Assembly (NCBI RefSeq): GCF_040703125.1
Contig: NZ_CP160035.1
Coordinates: 1,984,001 to 2,048,000, forward strand
DNA length: 64,000 nucleotides
Source of the DNA: Flavobacterium ovatum
GTDB taxonomy: Bacteria; Bacteroidota; Bacteroidia; Flavobacteriales; Flavobacteriaceae
Direction: 5' to 3'
The translations under genes were made by a program, and so were the position numbers. Positions 55,501 through 62,772 of this stretch are shown piece by piece (position 1 is the first letter of the stretch; each line of letters begins with the position of its first letter). The notes below the pieces were generated by a model. It saw only the letters and a program-made list of their open reading frames with translations. It made no database searches and was not told the DNA's origin.

Positions 55501-56852
55501 TAATTACTGCTGGGACTTTAGGTTTACATGGAGTAGCTACAAGCGGCTCTTATGATGATTTGATTAATAAACCAACTATCCCTGCTGCCCAGGTTCAAAG
55601 TGATTGGAATGCTGTTTCTGGTGTAAGTCAAATTCTTAATAAACCAACATTAGCTTCAGTAGCTACAACAGGTTCTTATAATGATTTGACGAACCAACCA
55701 GATTTGAGTTTAAAAGCAAATCTTGCATCACCAACTTTTACAGGAACACCAAGTTTACCAATAGGAGCTACAGGAGTAACTCAATCGGCAGGAAATAGTA
55801 CTACAGCTATAGCTACAACAGCATTTGTAACATTGGCAGATAATTTAAAAGCGCCATTAGTGTCACCTACTTTTACTGGAACGGTATCAGGTATAACGGC
55901 TGCTATGGTAGGCTTAGGCAATGTAGATAATACCAGTGATGCTAATAAACCAATATCCACTGCCACTAGTACAGCTTTAGGATTAAAAGCAAACCTTGCT
56001 TCCCCAACGTTCACAGGAGCACCTAGTTTACCAACAGGAACAACTGGTGTTACTCAAACTACTGGAAATAGTACAACGGCTTTAGCAACAACTGCATTTG
56101 TAACAACAGCAGTTGCAGCAGTAGCAGTACCAGATGCAACTACCTCAGTGAAAGGTAAAATACAATTAGCTGGAGATTTAGCAGGAACAGCTAGTGCACC
56201 AACATTGTCATTAACTGGAGTGGCTGCAGGGACTTATTCTAAAGTTACTGTTGATACAAAAGGTAGAGTTACTGCAGGTGCTGCTTTAGTTGCAGGAGAT
56301 ATTCCTACTTTAAATCAAAATACTACTGGTACGGCTGCTAATGTTACTGGTAATGTTGCTGTTGTTAATGGTGGTACAGGTTTAACAAGTGCAGGAGCTG
56401 CAGGAGGTATTATGGTTTCTGATGGTACTAATTTTACTTCTGCTGCCTTATCTACAGCCAGTTCAAATTTGTCAACAGATGTTTTATTAAGCGCTACAGG
56501 AAGTACTTTTTCAGATATAGTCTCTGTTACTTTAGCACCTGGAACTTGGTTTGTAACCGGAACTTTAACTGCTGAAACTCAATCGAATAAATTTGTTAAA
56601 CTTACGGCGAAATTGTGGGATGGAACAAATGTTTTTGCATCAAATGGGATGACCCTTGGTGCAGGTGGTGGTGGTTTTCAATCAGTTATTTCAGTAACAG
56701 TTTCTGGTTTTGTGACTTTAACTAGTAGTACAATTGTAAAAATATCTGCTGCAGATAATTCTACTAACCGAGCTAGTATAGTACGTGCACTTCCGGATAA
56801 CACTGCAGGTAATAATGCAAGTTTCATTAGAGCAATGAGAATTGGTAATTAA
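49545..56852 (+). CDS. Giant secreted repeat protein with coiled-coil modules and tail-fibre-like flanks
   Basis: The 2435-residue protein has a signal peptide ending around residue 35 (QEVYAQ). A ~115-residue N-terminal domain (PQAIPYQGVARNASGDI, ALQPISLRVSIHTG, NSVPYALYAENA) is found at the start of many Bacteroidota fibre-like proteins. Residues ~150-300 are tail-fibre-like (VDKTTTVNGQALSGNVNL, GLANVNNTTDANKP). Residues ~308-1860 are alanine-rich 18- and 11-residue modules. The C-terminal part repeats NLASPTFTGTPSLPIGATG and GLGNVDNTSDANKPIS (tail-fibre/collar style), then a ~120-residue beta-rich tip (LAPGTWFVTGTLTAET). No T9SS sorting domain is seen; it ends RAMRIGN. It is probably a surface fibre or adhesin; no family is firmly identified. 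It is followed 55 bp later by a T9SS substrate gene. Confidence 0.85.
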   Translation: MNNNFTLKEKSLRTIIFYIVCIFGLLGTIQEVYAQTPQAIPYQGVARNASGDIRALQPISLRVSIHTGTSTGAIVFQETHSVTTTNLGLFNINIGKGIPVTGTLLGVNWGLGAKYIQIEMDPMGGTAYVDMGTTQLNSVPYALYAENANIDISVKVDKVVGKSLIADTEITRLATVTNSDTNKAYVDGQDALKVDKTTTVNGQALSGNVNLVKGDVGLANVNNTTDANKPVSIAQQNALDLKEDKINKSTTVGLGTSDILYPTQNAVKTYVDASTSAVSSALAAEVLRATAAEVVLTTNLVTNSTAISNESAARSAADTALQGNIDSEAAARVAGDATSATAILDEAAARVVGDATNATAILDEAAARAAADTAESAARSAADTALQGSIDSEAAARVAGDATNANAILDEAAARVVGDATNATAILDEAAARAAADTAESAARVAGDATNATAILDESAARVVGDATNATAILDEAAARAAADTAEAAARVAGDATNATAILDEAAARAAADTAEVAARSAADTALQGNIDSEAAARVAGDATNATAILDEAAARVVGDATNATAILDEAAARAAADTAEAAARSAADTALQGNIDSEAAARVAGAATNATAILDEAAARAAADTAESAARSAADTALQGNIDSESAARVAGDATNANAILDESAARVVGDATNANAILDEAAARVVGDATNATAILDEAAARAAADTAEAAARSAADTGLQGNIDSEAAARVAGDDTNATAILDEAAARAAADTAEAAARSAGDTVLQGNIDSEAAARVAGDATNATAILDEAAARAAADTAESAARSAADTALQGNIDSESAARVAGDATNATAILDEAAARAAADTAEAAARSAADISLQGNIDSEAAARVAGDATNATAILDEAAARAAADTALQGNIDSEAAARVAGDATNATAILDEAAARIAADTALQGNIDSESAARVAGDATNATAILDEAAARAAADTAESAARSAADTALQGNIDSEAAARVAGDATNATAILDEAAARVVGDATNATAILDEAAARAAADTAESAARVAGDATNATAILDEAAARAAADTAESAARSAADTALQGNIDSEAAARVAGDATNATAILDEAAARAAADTAESAARSATDTALQGNIDSESAARVAGDAANATAILDEAAARAAADTAESAARVAGDATNATAILDEAAARVVGDATNATAILDEATARAAADTAEAAARSAADTGLQGNIDSEAAARVAGDATNATAILDEAAARAAADTAESAARSAADTALQGNIDSESAARVAGDATNATAILDEAAARAAADTAEVAARSTADTGLQGNIDSEAAARVAGDATNATAILDEAAARAAADTAEAASRSAADISLQGNIDSEAAARVAGDATNATAILDEAAARAAADTAEVAARSAADTALQGNIDSEAAARVAGDATNATAILDEAAARSAADTALQGNIDSESAARVAGDATNATAILDEAAARAAADTAESAARSAADTALQGNIDSEAAARVAGDATNANAILDEAAARVVGDATNATAILDEAAARAAADTAEAAARSAADTALQGNIDSEAAARVAGDATNATAILDEAAARAAADTAEVAARSAADTALQGNIDSESAARVAGDATNATAILDEAAARAAADTAESAARSAADTALQGNIDSEAAARVAGDATNATAILDEAAARVVGDATNATAILDEAAARAAADTAESAARVAGDATNATAILDEAAVRSAADTALQGNIDSEAAARVAGDATNATAILDEAAARAAADTALQGNIDSESAARVAGDATNATAILDEAAARSAGDTALQGNIDSESAARVAGDATNATAILDESAARSAADTALQGNIDSEAAARVAGDATNATAIVAETTRAIAAEGTLTTNVAANASAIVAETTRAIAAEGTLTTNVVANTTAISAETLARTTADGLQNTAISDNASAISAEASRAIAAEGVLTDNLAAKASTTALNDGLALKVDKSITVNGQALNGNVVITAGTLGLHGVATSGSYDDLINKPTIPAAQVQSDWNAVSGVSQILNKPTLASVATTGSYNDLTNQPDLSLKANLASPTFTGTPSLPIGATGVTQSAGNSTTAIATTAFVTLADNLKAPLVSPTFTGTVSGITAAMVGLGNVDNTSDANKPISTATSTALGLKANLASPTFTGAPSLPTGTTGVTQTTGNSTTALATTAFVTTAVAAVAVPDATTSVKGKIQLAGDLAGTASAPTLSLTGVAAGTYSKVTVDTKGRVTAGAALVAGDIPTLNQNTTGTAANVTGNVAVVNGGTGLTSAGAAGGIMVSDGTNFTSAALSTASSNLSTDVLLSATGSTFSDIVSVTLAPGTWFVTGTLTAETQSNKFVKLTAKLWDGTNVFASNGMTLGAGGGGFQSVISVTVSGFVTLTSSTIVKISAADNSTNRASIVRALPDNTAGNNASFIRAMRIGN
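50470..55110 (+). repeat. Tandem 54-bp and 33-bp coding repeats
   Basis: About 4.6 kb of near-identical repeats encode 18-residue units (AARVAGDATNATAILDEA, AARSAADTALQGNIDSEA, AARVVGDATNATAILDEA) and 11-residue units (AARAAADTAEA). By length there are roughly 95-100 units. Units are often almost identical at DNA level, suggesting recent expansion or homogenisation. Both unit lengths are multiples of three bases, so copy change keeps the frame. Alanine (GCT/GCC) makes it more GC-rich than its surroundings. Confidence 0.92.
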
Positions 56853-56907
56853 AATTAATTACTTTCATATGAATTTTGGAATAAAATAATTCATAAAACA
56901 TAAGAAT

Positions 56908-58878
56908 ATGAAAAAAATAATCATACTATTTACACTACTAGTAATTACAGGTAGTTTAAATGCTCAAACCATAAGCCGCAAAGTCGTCTCCAGTGCTGGA
57001 GGCACCTTAAGTGGTGGTGGAGGTCAACTAACATTTAGTATTGGTGAAACGTTTATTCCCTCACTTACTGCTAATGGAGATGTCGTAACCCATGGTTTTC
57101 AACAACCAGGGGAAAAGATAAGTACGGGTAACGTGAGTAACACTACTATGTGTCCAGGAAACAATTTTAACCTTCCATACACCGCCAGGGATATAGGTGG
57201 AGCAAATACATTTACAGCTCAATTAAGTAACGCTTCTGGGAGTTTTGCGAGTCCTGTAAACATTGGTACATTGACAGGTAATTCTTCGACAGGAGAAATT
57301 AATGTTACTATCCCTTATACTACCGTGGTAGGTACAGGATATCGGATACGTATAACAAGTAGCGTACCGGCTTTTATTGGAACTGATAATGGTGCTAATA
57401 TTATAATAAATGAACTTCAATTAACTACTATCAGTTATAGTTCAAATATTTTTTGTGCAAGTAATAACGCTTCGGTGACTAGGTCAGGTTTATCGGGGGG
57501 GACTTATTCGTCTACTGCTGGCATAAGTATAAATAGTAATACTGGGACAATTAATCTTTCTGGAAGTATTCCTGGAAGTTATACAGTAAGTTACAGCTAC
57601 AGTAATAGTGTTTGCTCGGGAATAGCAACTGCCAACGTGACTATTATTGCAATTCCAACAGAACCGGTTGTGGCTGCCCAAAATTTCTGTAATTCAGCAA
57701 CTGTAGCAGCACTACCTAATGGTGGTGGCGCATATAAATGGTATAGTAGCTCAAACAACGGTACAGAGCTTCCGAGTACTACTGTATTGAGTACAGGTAA
57801 ATATTATGTAAGCAATACCTCTGGAAATTGCGAAAGTACAAGGACGTCAGTAAATATTACTATAATAAATGTATCAGCGCCATCAGTGGCAGCACAAAAC
57901 TTTTGTAGTTCAGCAACGGTGGCTTTACTACCAAATGGAGGAGGAACCTATAAATGGTATAGTTCAGCAGTAGGAGGTACTGTATTGTCAAATTCCACCA
58001 ACTTAAGTTCTGGGACTTATTATGTAAGCGATACTTCTGGAGGTTGTGAAAGTAATAGAACAGGGGTAAGTGTTACAATTAACCCTAATGTTTCTGCAGG
58101 AACGGTAAGTGGTCCTACCACTTTATGTGTAGGAGCAACTGATACCTTTACTAGCAACGGCCCTCAAGGTGGTAGTTGGAGTAGTACTAACACATCTGCT
58201 GTTAAGGTGAATGCAAAAACGGGTGTAGTAACAACAGTAAATGCAGGAAATGCAATTATCCAATACACAGTAACTTCTGGCTGCGGTAGTCCTGTAACAT
58301 CGTCTTCAGCAGCGGTAACAGTAAGTGCTCCACCAACTGCAAGTATAAATTATAATGGTACATTCTGTAATACGGGATTTGTAAATGTAACTAGAACTGG
58401 TCAAGCAGGGGGTGTTTATAGTGCATCTCCATCTGGATTGAATATTAATAGTTCAACAGGAAGGGTCAATCTAGGAGCTAGTTCAACCGGTAATTATACG
58501 GTTACATATAGTTTTAGTAGTGGTAATTGCTCAGATGTAACCACGACAAAAATAAAGATTAGTAATTGTAAGAAAGATACTTCTGAGGCAAGTGAAGCAG
58601 CCATTAGTCTAAAACCGACCTTAGATACAACACCAGTTAAATTTGACGTAATCGCTTATCCTAATCCATCTGCTTACCAATTCAATTTGGTGGTAGAAAG
58701 TGATAGTAGTGAAAAAATAAACGTTTATGTTTATGAAATGTCAGGTAAATTGTTGAAACATTTGGTAAGGGATATAGGTGAATCAATTGTTTTTGGATCA
58801 GAATTACCAACTGGAGTTTATACCGTATTAATTAATCAAGGTCCTTATCAAAAGACAGTAAGATTAATTAAGCAATAA
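56908..58878 (+). CDS. Secreted Ig-like/PKD-like protein with T9SS type A sorting domain
   Basis: The 656-residue protein starts with a signal peptide (MKKIIILFTLLVITGSLNAQ). The N-terminal domain (VVSSAGGTLSGGGGQLTFSIGETF, ending VTHGFQQPG) is typical of flavobacterial secreted proteins. Several ~80-residue beta-sandwich units then follow, two of them clearly duplicated (FCNSATVAALPNGGGAYKWY and FCSSATVALLPNGGGTYKWY). The last ~75 residues form a type A sorting domain: YPNPSAYQFNL, then INVYVYEMSGKLLKHL, LPTGVYTVLIN and KTVRLIKQ. It is exported by the type IX system and anchored or released. It lies 55 bp after the giant gene with no terminator between them, so the two probably share a transcript. 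Confidence 0.9.
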   Translation: MKKIIILFTLLVITGSLNAQTISRKVVSSAGGTLSGGGGQLTFSIGETFIPSLTANGDVVTHGFQQPGEKISTGNVSNTTMCPGNNFNLPYTARDIGGANTFTAQLSNASGSFASPVNIGTLTGNSSTGEINVTIPYTTVVGTGYRIRITSSVPAFIGTDNGANIIINELQLTTISYSSNIFCASNNASVTRSGLSGGTYSSTAGISINSNTGTINLSGSIPGSYTVSYSYSNSVCSGIATANVTIIAIPTEPVVAAQNFCNSATVAALPNGGGAYKWYSSSNNGTELPSTTVLSTGKYYVSNTSGNCESTRTSVNITIINVSAPSVAAQNFCSSATVALLPNGGGTYKWYSSAVGGTVLSNSTNLSSGTYYVSDTSGGCESNRTGVSVTINPNVSAGTVSGPTTLCVGATDTFTSNGPQGGSWSSTNTSAVKVNAKTGVVTTVNAGNAIIQYTVTSGCGSPVTSSSAAVTVSAPPTASINYNGTFCNTGFVNVTRTGQAGGVYSASPSGLNINSSTGRVNLGASSTGNYTVTYSFSSGNCSDVTTTKIKISNCKKDTSEASEAAISLKPTLDTTPVKFDVIAYPNPSAYQFNLVVESDSSEKINVYVYEMSGKLLKHLVRDIGESIVFGSELPTGVYTVLINQGPYQKTVRLIKQ

Positions 58879-58904
58879 ATGATTATTAATTAAGTGTAAT
58901 TACA

Positions 58905-58938
58905 GAAACCATCTCACAATTTGAGATGGTTTCTTTTT
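58905..58938 (+). terminator. Intrinsic terminator after the T9SS substrate gene
   Basis: GAAACCATCTCA pairs perfectly with TGAGATGGTTTC (loop CAATT), followed by a T tract. It probably ends the two-gene fibre transcript. Confidence 0.92.
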
Positions 58939-59076
58939 ACAACTTAAAAAATAAATTTTAGTTAAAAAAACGGGATTACTTCATGGTATGGTTTGAAAAA
59001 TTATTAAATTAGAGTTCCTCAATTATTGGTGAGATATTAAAGTTTAGTAAATAAATCAGGTTAAAAAAAAATTATC

Positions 59077-59487
59077 ATGAAAAGAAATGCAACAGCAATT
59101 TGGAAAGGTACTCTTAAAGAAAATGGTGGTAGATTAACTACACAAAGTAAAACACTAGAAAATACTCAATATTCATTTCATTCCCGATTTGAGGAAGGAG
59201 TAGGTACTAACCCAGAGGAATTGGTGGCAGCTGCACATTCGGGATGTTTTGCTATGCAGCTTTCAGCCTTTATAGGCGAGGCTGGTTTTCATCCAGAGAG
59301 TATCGAAACCAAATGTGAGATAAATTTAGTAGACGGAAGTATTATAGGTTCACATTTGACGGTACAAGCCAAAATTGACGGAATCACAGATGCTACTTTT
59401 CAAGAATTGGTTACAAAAGCAGAAAAAAATTGCCCAATATCCAAATTGTTGAATACAAAAATAACTTCAACGGCTACTTTGGTTTAA
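59077..59487 (+). CDS. OsmC-family peroxidase
   Basis: The 136-residue protein matches OsmC: an N-terminal [19 protein letters not shown] strand, [35 protein letters not shown] with the peroxidatic Cys (about residue 59), and a second Cys in [16 protein letters not shown] (about residue 121). It reduces organic hydroperoxides, protecting against oxidative stress. It is single, cytoplasmic, and shares a convergent terminator with cysM. Confidence 0.93.
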   Translation: MKRNATAIWKGTLKENGGRLTTQSKTLENTQYSFHSRFEEGVGTNPEELVAAAHSGCFAMQLSAFIGEAGFHPESIETKCEINLVDGSIIGSHLTVQAKIDGITDATFQELVTKAEKNCPISKLLNTKITSTATLV

Positions 59488-59504
59488 AAACAGGCATTTA
59501 TAGT

Positions 59505-59541
59505 AAAGGCTCGTTTTACACAGTAAAACGAGCCTTTTTTT
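59505..59541. terminator. Convergent terminator between the OsmC-family and cysM genes
   Basis: AAAGGCTCGTTTTAC pairs perfectly with GTAAAACGAGCCTTT (loop ACA), followed by T residues. It can also serve the minus-strand gene cysM. Confidence 0.92.
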
Positions 59542-59559
59542 TATGTATTTAATTTATGA

Positions 59560-60447
59560 TTAATCAAACAAATCCGAAGACAAATAACGGTCTCCACGGT
59601 CGCAAATAATCGCAACAATGACACCTGATTCCAGTTGGTTGGCAATTTTTACCGCCACTGCCACTGAACCACCACTGCTCATTCCTGCAAAAACACCTTC
59701 TTCAAGTGCTAAGCATTTGGTCATTTCTCGCGCTTCAGCTTCAGATACGTCTATAGTTTGATCTACTTTAGACGGATTGAAAATTTTGGGTAAATATTCT
59801 AATGGCCATTTACGGATACCTGGAATTTGTGAACCTTCACTAGGTTGTGCTCCTACGATTTGTATAGCAGGGTTTTTTTCTTTCAAAAAAGTAGAAGTTC
59901 CCATAATCGTCCCTGTAGTTCCCATGGCAGAAACAAAATGGGTTACAGTTCCTTCAGTATCTCTCCAAATTTCGGGGCCTGTGGTGTTGTAATGCGCTTT
60001 CCAGTTGTCATCATTGGCAAACTGATTCAACATGATGTAACCACCTTCGGCTACTTTTTTATCGGCATAATCTCTTGAACCAATGATACCTGTTTCGGCA
60101 GAAGTTAATATTACCGTTGCTCCATAAGCACGCATAGTTTGGGTGCGTTCTTTGGTAGAGTTTTCAGGAAGCACTAGTTCAATTTCGATACCCAATACTT
60201 GTGCAATCATCGCAAGGGCAATTCCAGTGTTTCCGCTAGTAGCTTCAATTAGTTTATCGCCTTTTTTGATTTCACCACGGTCCAAAGCTCCTTTAATCAT
60301 GTAATAAGCAGCTCTGTCTTTGACACTACCACCAGGATTATTTCCTTCTAGTTTTAAAAGTAGTTTTACGTTTTTATTTTGAACTAAATTGACTGTTTCT
60401 ACTAAAGGCGTATTACCTATTAAGTCAACTAATTTTTGAGGTTTCAT
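59560..60447 (-). CDS. cysM: Cysteine synthase B-type (O-acetylserine sulfhydrylase)
   Basis: The 295-residue PLP enzyme makes cysteine from O-acetylserine and sulfide or thiosulfate. It has LIGNTPLVET (N-terminus), KLEGNNPGGSVKDRAAYYMI (PLP lysine about residue 43), ATSGNTGIALAM (about 68-79) and AMGTTGTIMGTS (about 174-185). Length and GNNPGGSVKDR favour the CysM branch over CysK, although specificity is not certain. Its serine acetyltransferase partner lies 114 bp upstream on the same strand, so the pathway is a two-gene group. Confidence 0.9.
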   Translation of the reverse strand: MKPQKLVDLIGNTPLVETVNLVQNKNVKLLLKLEGNNPGGSVKDRAAYYMIKGALDRGEIKKGDKLIEATSGNTGIALAMIAQVLGIEIELVLPENSTKERTQTMRAYGATVILTSAETGIIGSRDYADKKVAEGGYIMLNQFANDDNWKAHYNTTGPEIWRDTEGTVTHFVSAMGTTGTIMGTSTFLKEKNPAIQIVGAQPSEGSQIPGIRKWPLEYLPKIFNPSKVDQTIDVSEAEAREMTKCLALEEGVFAGMSSGGSVAVAVKIANQLESGVIVAIICDRGDRYLSSDLFD

Positions 60448-60561
60448 AGTAATGTAATTATTATGTTGTTTAGAATCGGGACAATAACAATTGAATATTT
60501 TTTTAGACTTTTAAAGGCAAATGTTCAAGAGTTTGAATTGTTTGTTGTAGCCGATTCGTTT

Positions 60562-61353
60562 TTATTTCATTTCTTTAACTTTTACTTCGGTGGTTGTGGT
60601 GTTCAATACAATTGATCTTGCCGGAATTGATTTGGTTACCCAAGCATTCCCGCCCACTACGCTGTCCTTTCCAATGGTGGTTTCTCCACCTAGAATAGTA
60701 GCATTGGCATAAATGCAAACGTTTTGTTCTACAGTAGGGTGGCGTTTGGCATTTTTCATGTCCTTGCTCACACTCAAAGCGCCTAGGGTTACTCCTTGAT
60801 AAATTTTCACATGTTTTTCAATTACTGTCGTTTCACCAATCACGATTCCTGTGGCGTGGTCAATAAAAAACGGAGATTCAATTTGAGCACCAGCATGAAT
60901 ATCTGTTCCTGTTATTTTATGAGCGTATTCACTCATTAATCTAGAAAATAATGGTAAATCTAAAAGATATAACTCATGACTTAAACGGTAAATGGCAATA
61001 GCATAAAATCCGGGATAACCTAGGTAGACCTCTTCAATACTATTCGAAGCAGGATCATTGTCAAGGATAAACTGTGCATCTCGATTTAGTTTTTCAAGTA
61101 CAGTAGGCAAACTCGCTAAGAATTTCTCCCAAATGGAATTGCATAAGCTTTCAGGTTTTTTACAAGCGATCTTAGAAATTTCTTTAAATAATTTTTCAAG
61201 TTCATCAATGCTTTGACTTAACTCGGCATTCGAGTCAAATAAAGTATAAAACAATTGTTCTGTAAAAGCTTCCGTTTTAGTTTTAATACGGTAATTGATG
61301 TTTAGGTGGCTTTTGAGAGCCCCAATATTTTGGATAATCAGATCTTTTGTCAT
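60562..61353 (-). CDS. Serine O-acetyltransferase (EpsC/CysE-like)
   Basis: The 263-residue enzyme acetylates serine with acetyl-CoA to give O-acetylserine, the substrate of CysM downstream. A helical N-terminal part is followed by a left-handed beta-helix: SEYAHKITGTDIHAGAQIESPFFIDHATGIVIGETTVIEKHVKIYQGVTLGA (about 143-193), including the catalytic histidine in FIDHATGIVIGE. Later come NVCIYANATILGGETTIGKDSVVGGNAWVTKSIP. It resembles the EpsC-type family with a longer N-terminus. It forms a pathway pair with cysM. Confidence 0.9.
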   Translation of the reverse strand: MTKDLIIQNIGALKSHLNINYRIKTKTEAFTEQLFYTLFDSNAELSQSIDELEKLFKEISKIACKKPESLCNSIWEKFLASLPTVLEKLNRDAQFILDNDPASNSIEEVYLGYPGFYAIAIYRLSHELYLLDLPLFSRLMSEYAHKITGTDIHAGAQIESPFFIDHATGIVIGETTVIEKHVKIYQGVTLGALSVSKDMKNAKRHPTVEQNVCIYANATILGGETTIGKDSVVGGNAWVTKSIPARSIVLNTTTTEVKVKEMK

Positions 61354-61560
61354 GATTATAGGATTGAAGGGTTAATGTATCGTGAATTGTAATCTAAAAT
61401 ATTTAGTAGCAGCAACGGCAACAGATACACAATGTGGATTGTGTGTTTGGTTTTAAAGAAACGGGACTGTTTAGCTGTAGCATTTTTTTGAATTTTTTAT
61501 GGATTCAACTTCACAAATATATTGAACTATTTTGAATCAGAGAGTGTATTAGGGTAAGAT

Positions 61561-61857
61561 TTAGATTTGCGGTAGGAAATAGTTTTTATAGCCATAACCG
61601 AGTATCATGAAAAATACATTGATTAATGTTATGATAAGAATTGTTTTTTCGGGTACTAACTTTTTATAGAAATAATGAAAACTGATAAAAAAGATGAAAA
61701 AAAGGGTTGGATAAATTGCAGGATACATTACAAAAGCAGCTTTAAATTGACCTTGTAATAGTAGTAAAACGGCACGTTGAAATCCACATCCTAAACACTC
61801 CAAGTTGAAGAGTGTTTTACTGAAGCAAGGCAGTAAGAATTTTTCGAAATCCAACAT
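61561..61857 (-). CDS. DUF2752-family small membrane protein
   Basis: The 98-residue protein has a cysteine-glycine motif ECLGCGFQRAVLLLLQG (about residues 19-35) and two hydrophobic segments (AFVMYPAIYPTLFFIFFISFHYF and TILIITLINVFFMILGY). CxxCGxxR(A) followed by helices is the DUF2752 signature. The function is unknown. It is a single gene divergent from the following plus-strand pair. Confidence 0.82.
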   Translation of the reverse strand: MLDFEKFLLPCFSKTLFNLECLGCGFQRAVLLLLQGQFKAAFVMYPAIYPTLFFIFFISFHYFYKKLVPEKTILIITLINVFFMILGYGYKNYFLPQI

Positions 61858-61932
61858 GATTTATTTTGGAGTAAATTACAAAAAAAATAGGGAAAGGTTT
61901 TGAGAAAAAAAGCGAAGTTACTTTTAATTTCT

Positions 61933-61940
61933 TATTTTTG
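61933..61940 (+). promoter_or_regulatory. Candidate -7 box of the small membrane protein/Smr pair
   Basis: TATTTTTG ends 19 bases before the ATG at 61960. The -33 element is not clear. Confidence 0.4.
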
Positions 61941-61959
61941 AATTCTGATAAAAGTAATA

Positions 61960-62145
61960 ATGAGAATATTTCGAATTGTAATAATGGTTTTGGCAATACT
62001 GGTGATTTTGGTTGAGTACTATAGTACTGAAAAAATGATATATCTTAGGGTAGGAGCCATCGTAGTTTTTATGTATGGAATGATGCAGTTGAGTGCTAAA
62101 ACACCAAGTAAAAATCAAAATAAAGAAGAAGATGATATTAAGTAA
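61960..62145 (+). CDS. Small membrane protein overlapping the Smr gene
   Basis: The 61-residue protein has one or two hydrophobic segments (VIMVLAILVILVEYYS and LRVGAIVVFMYGMMQL) and a lysine/glutamate-rich tail (KTPSKNQNKEEDDIK). No family is known. Its last 14 bases overlap the start of the Smr gene, so the two are translationally coupled, and the small protein probably works with or sets the level of the Smr protein. Confidence 0.7.
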   Translation: MRIFRIVIMVLAILVILVEYYSTEKMIYLRVGAIVVFMYGMMQLSAKTPSKNQNKEEDDIK

Positions 62146-62689
62146 AGGAGATAAGGTTTCGGTTTTAGATGACGCTATTGATGGTGTGGTATTATCGGTG
62201 AAAGGTGATCAAGTGGAAGTAGAAACTACAGATGGATTCTCGATGACATTTTTTGTCAAGGAATTGATTAAGTTAAACGATTCCAGTAGTTTAGATGATT
62301 CTATTAAGATGATCAATATAAGTGCGGTTCAAAAAGAAAAAGAGATACCAAAACCGCGTAGTTTTGTTAAAGAACGAAAGGTTAAGAACGAACGTCCTGT
62401 TCCTGAATTTGATTTACACATCGAAAAGTTAGTTAAAAACAAACAAGGAATGTCTAATTATGACATTCTAACCATTCAATCTGAAACGGCCAAAAGGCAT
62501 ATTGATTTCGCTATTAAAAACCGAATTCCAAAGATTGTTTTTATTCACGGTGTGGGTGAAGGAGTATTGAAATCGGAGTTGGATTTTTTATTAGGACGTT
62601 ATGATAATATCGATTTTCAGGAAGCTAATTATCAAAAATATGGTCAAGGGGCAACGGAAGTTTATATCCGTCAGAGTAAAAATAACTAG
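62132..62689 (+). CDS. Smr (MutS2-related) domain protein
   Basis: The 185-residue protein has an N-terminal KOW-like/DUF2027-type part (LSKGDKVSVLDDAIDGVVLSVKGDQVEVE) and a C-terminal Smr domain: FDLHIEKLV (about residues 90-98), then IPKIVFIHGVGEGVLKSEL (about 131-149) and YQKYGQGATEVYI. The DLHxxL and HGxGxGxLK motifs are the Smr nuclease signature. In other bacteria such proteins cut or bind nucleic acid, for example in ribosome rescue or recombination control. The frame extends to 62093, but the ATG at 62132 fits the coupled start. Confidence 0.88.
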   Translation: MILSKGDKVSVLDDAIDGVVLSVKGDQVEVETTDGFSMTFFVKELIKLNDSSSLDDSIKMINISAVQKEKEIPKPRSFVKERKVKNERPVPEFDLHIEKLVKNKQGMSNYDILTIQSETAKRHIDFAIKNRIPKIVFIHGVGEGVLKSELDFLLGRYDNIDFQEANYQKYGQGATEVYIRQSKNN

Positions 62690-62700
62690 TACACTTTAGT

Positions 62701-62748
62701 CGTAAAAAAGAGGCTTGTTTTCAATTGAAAATGGGCCTCTTTTTTACG
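62701..62748 (+). terminator. Intrinsic terminator of the Smr gene
   Basis: CGTAAAAAAGAGGC pairs with GCCTCTTTTTTACG across a ~19-base A/T loop. The U tract is within the right arm. Confidence 0.8.
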
Positions 62749-62772
62749 ATGTTTTAGTTCCTAAAAAACGTT

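Noticed and set aside
49545..56852. Considered that the giant protein belongs to a prophage
   Set aside because: It has a signal peptide, no phage structural, packaging or integrase genes are nearby, and its neighbour is a T9SS substrate.
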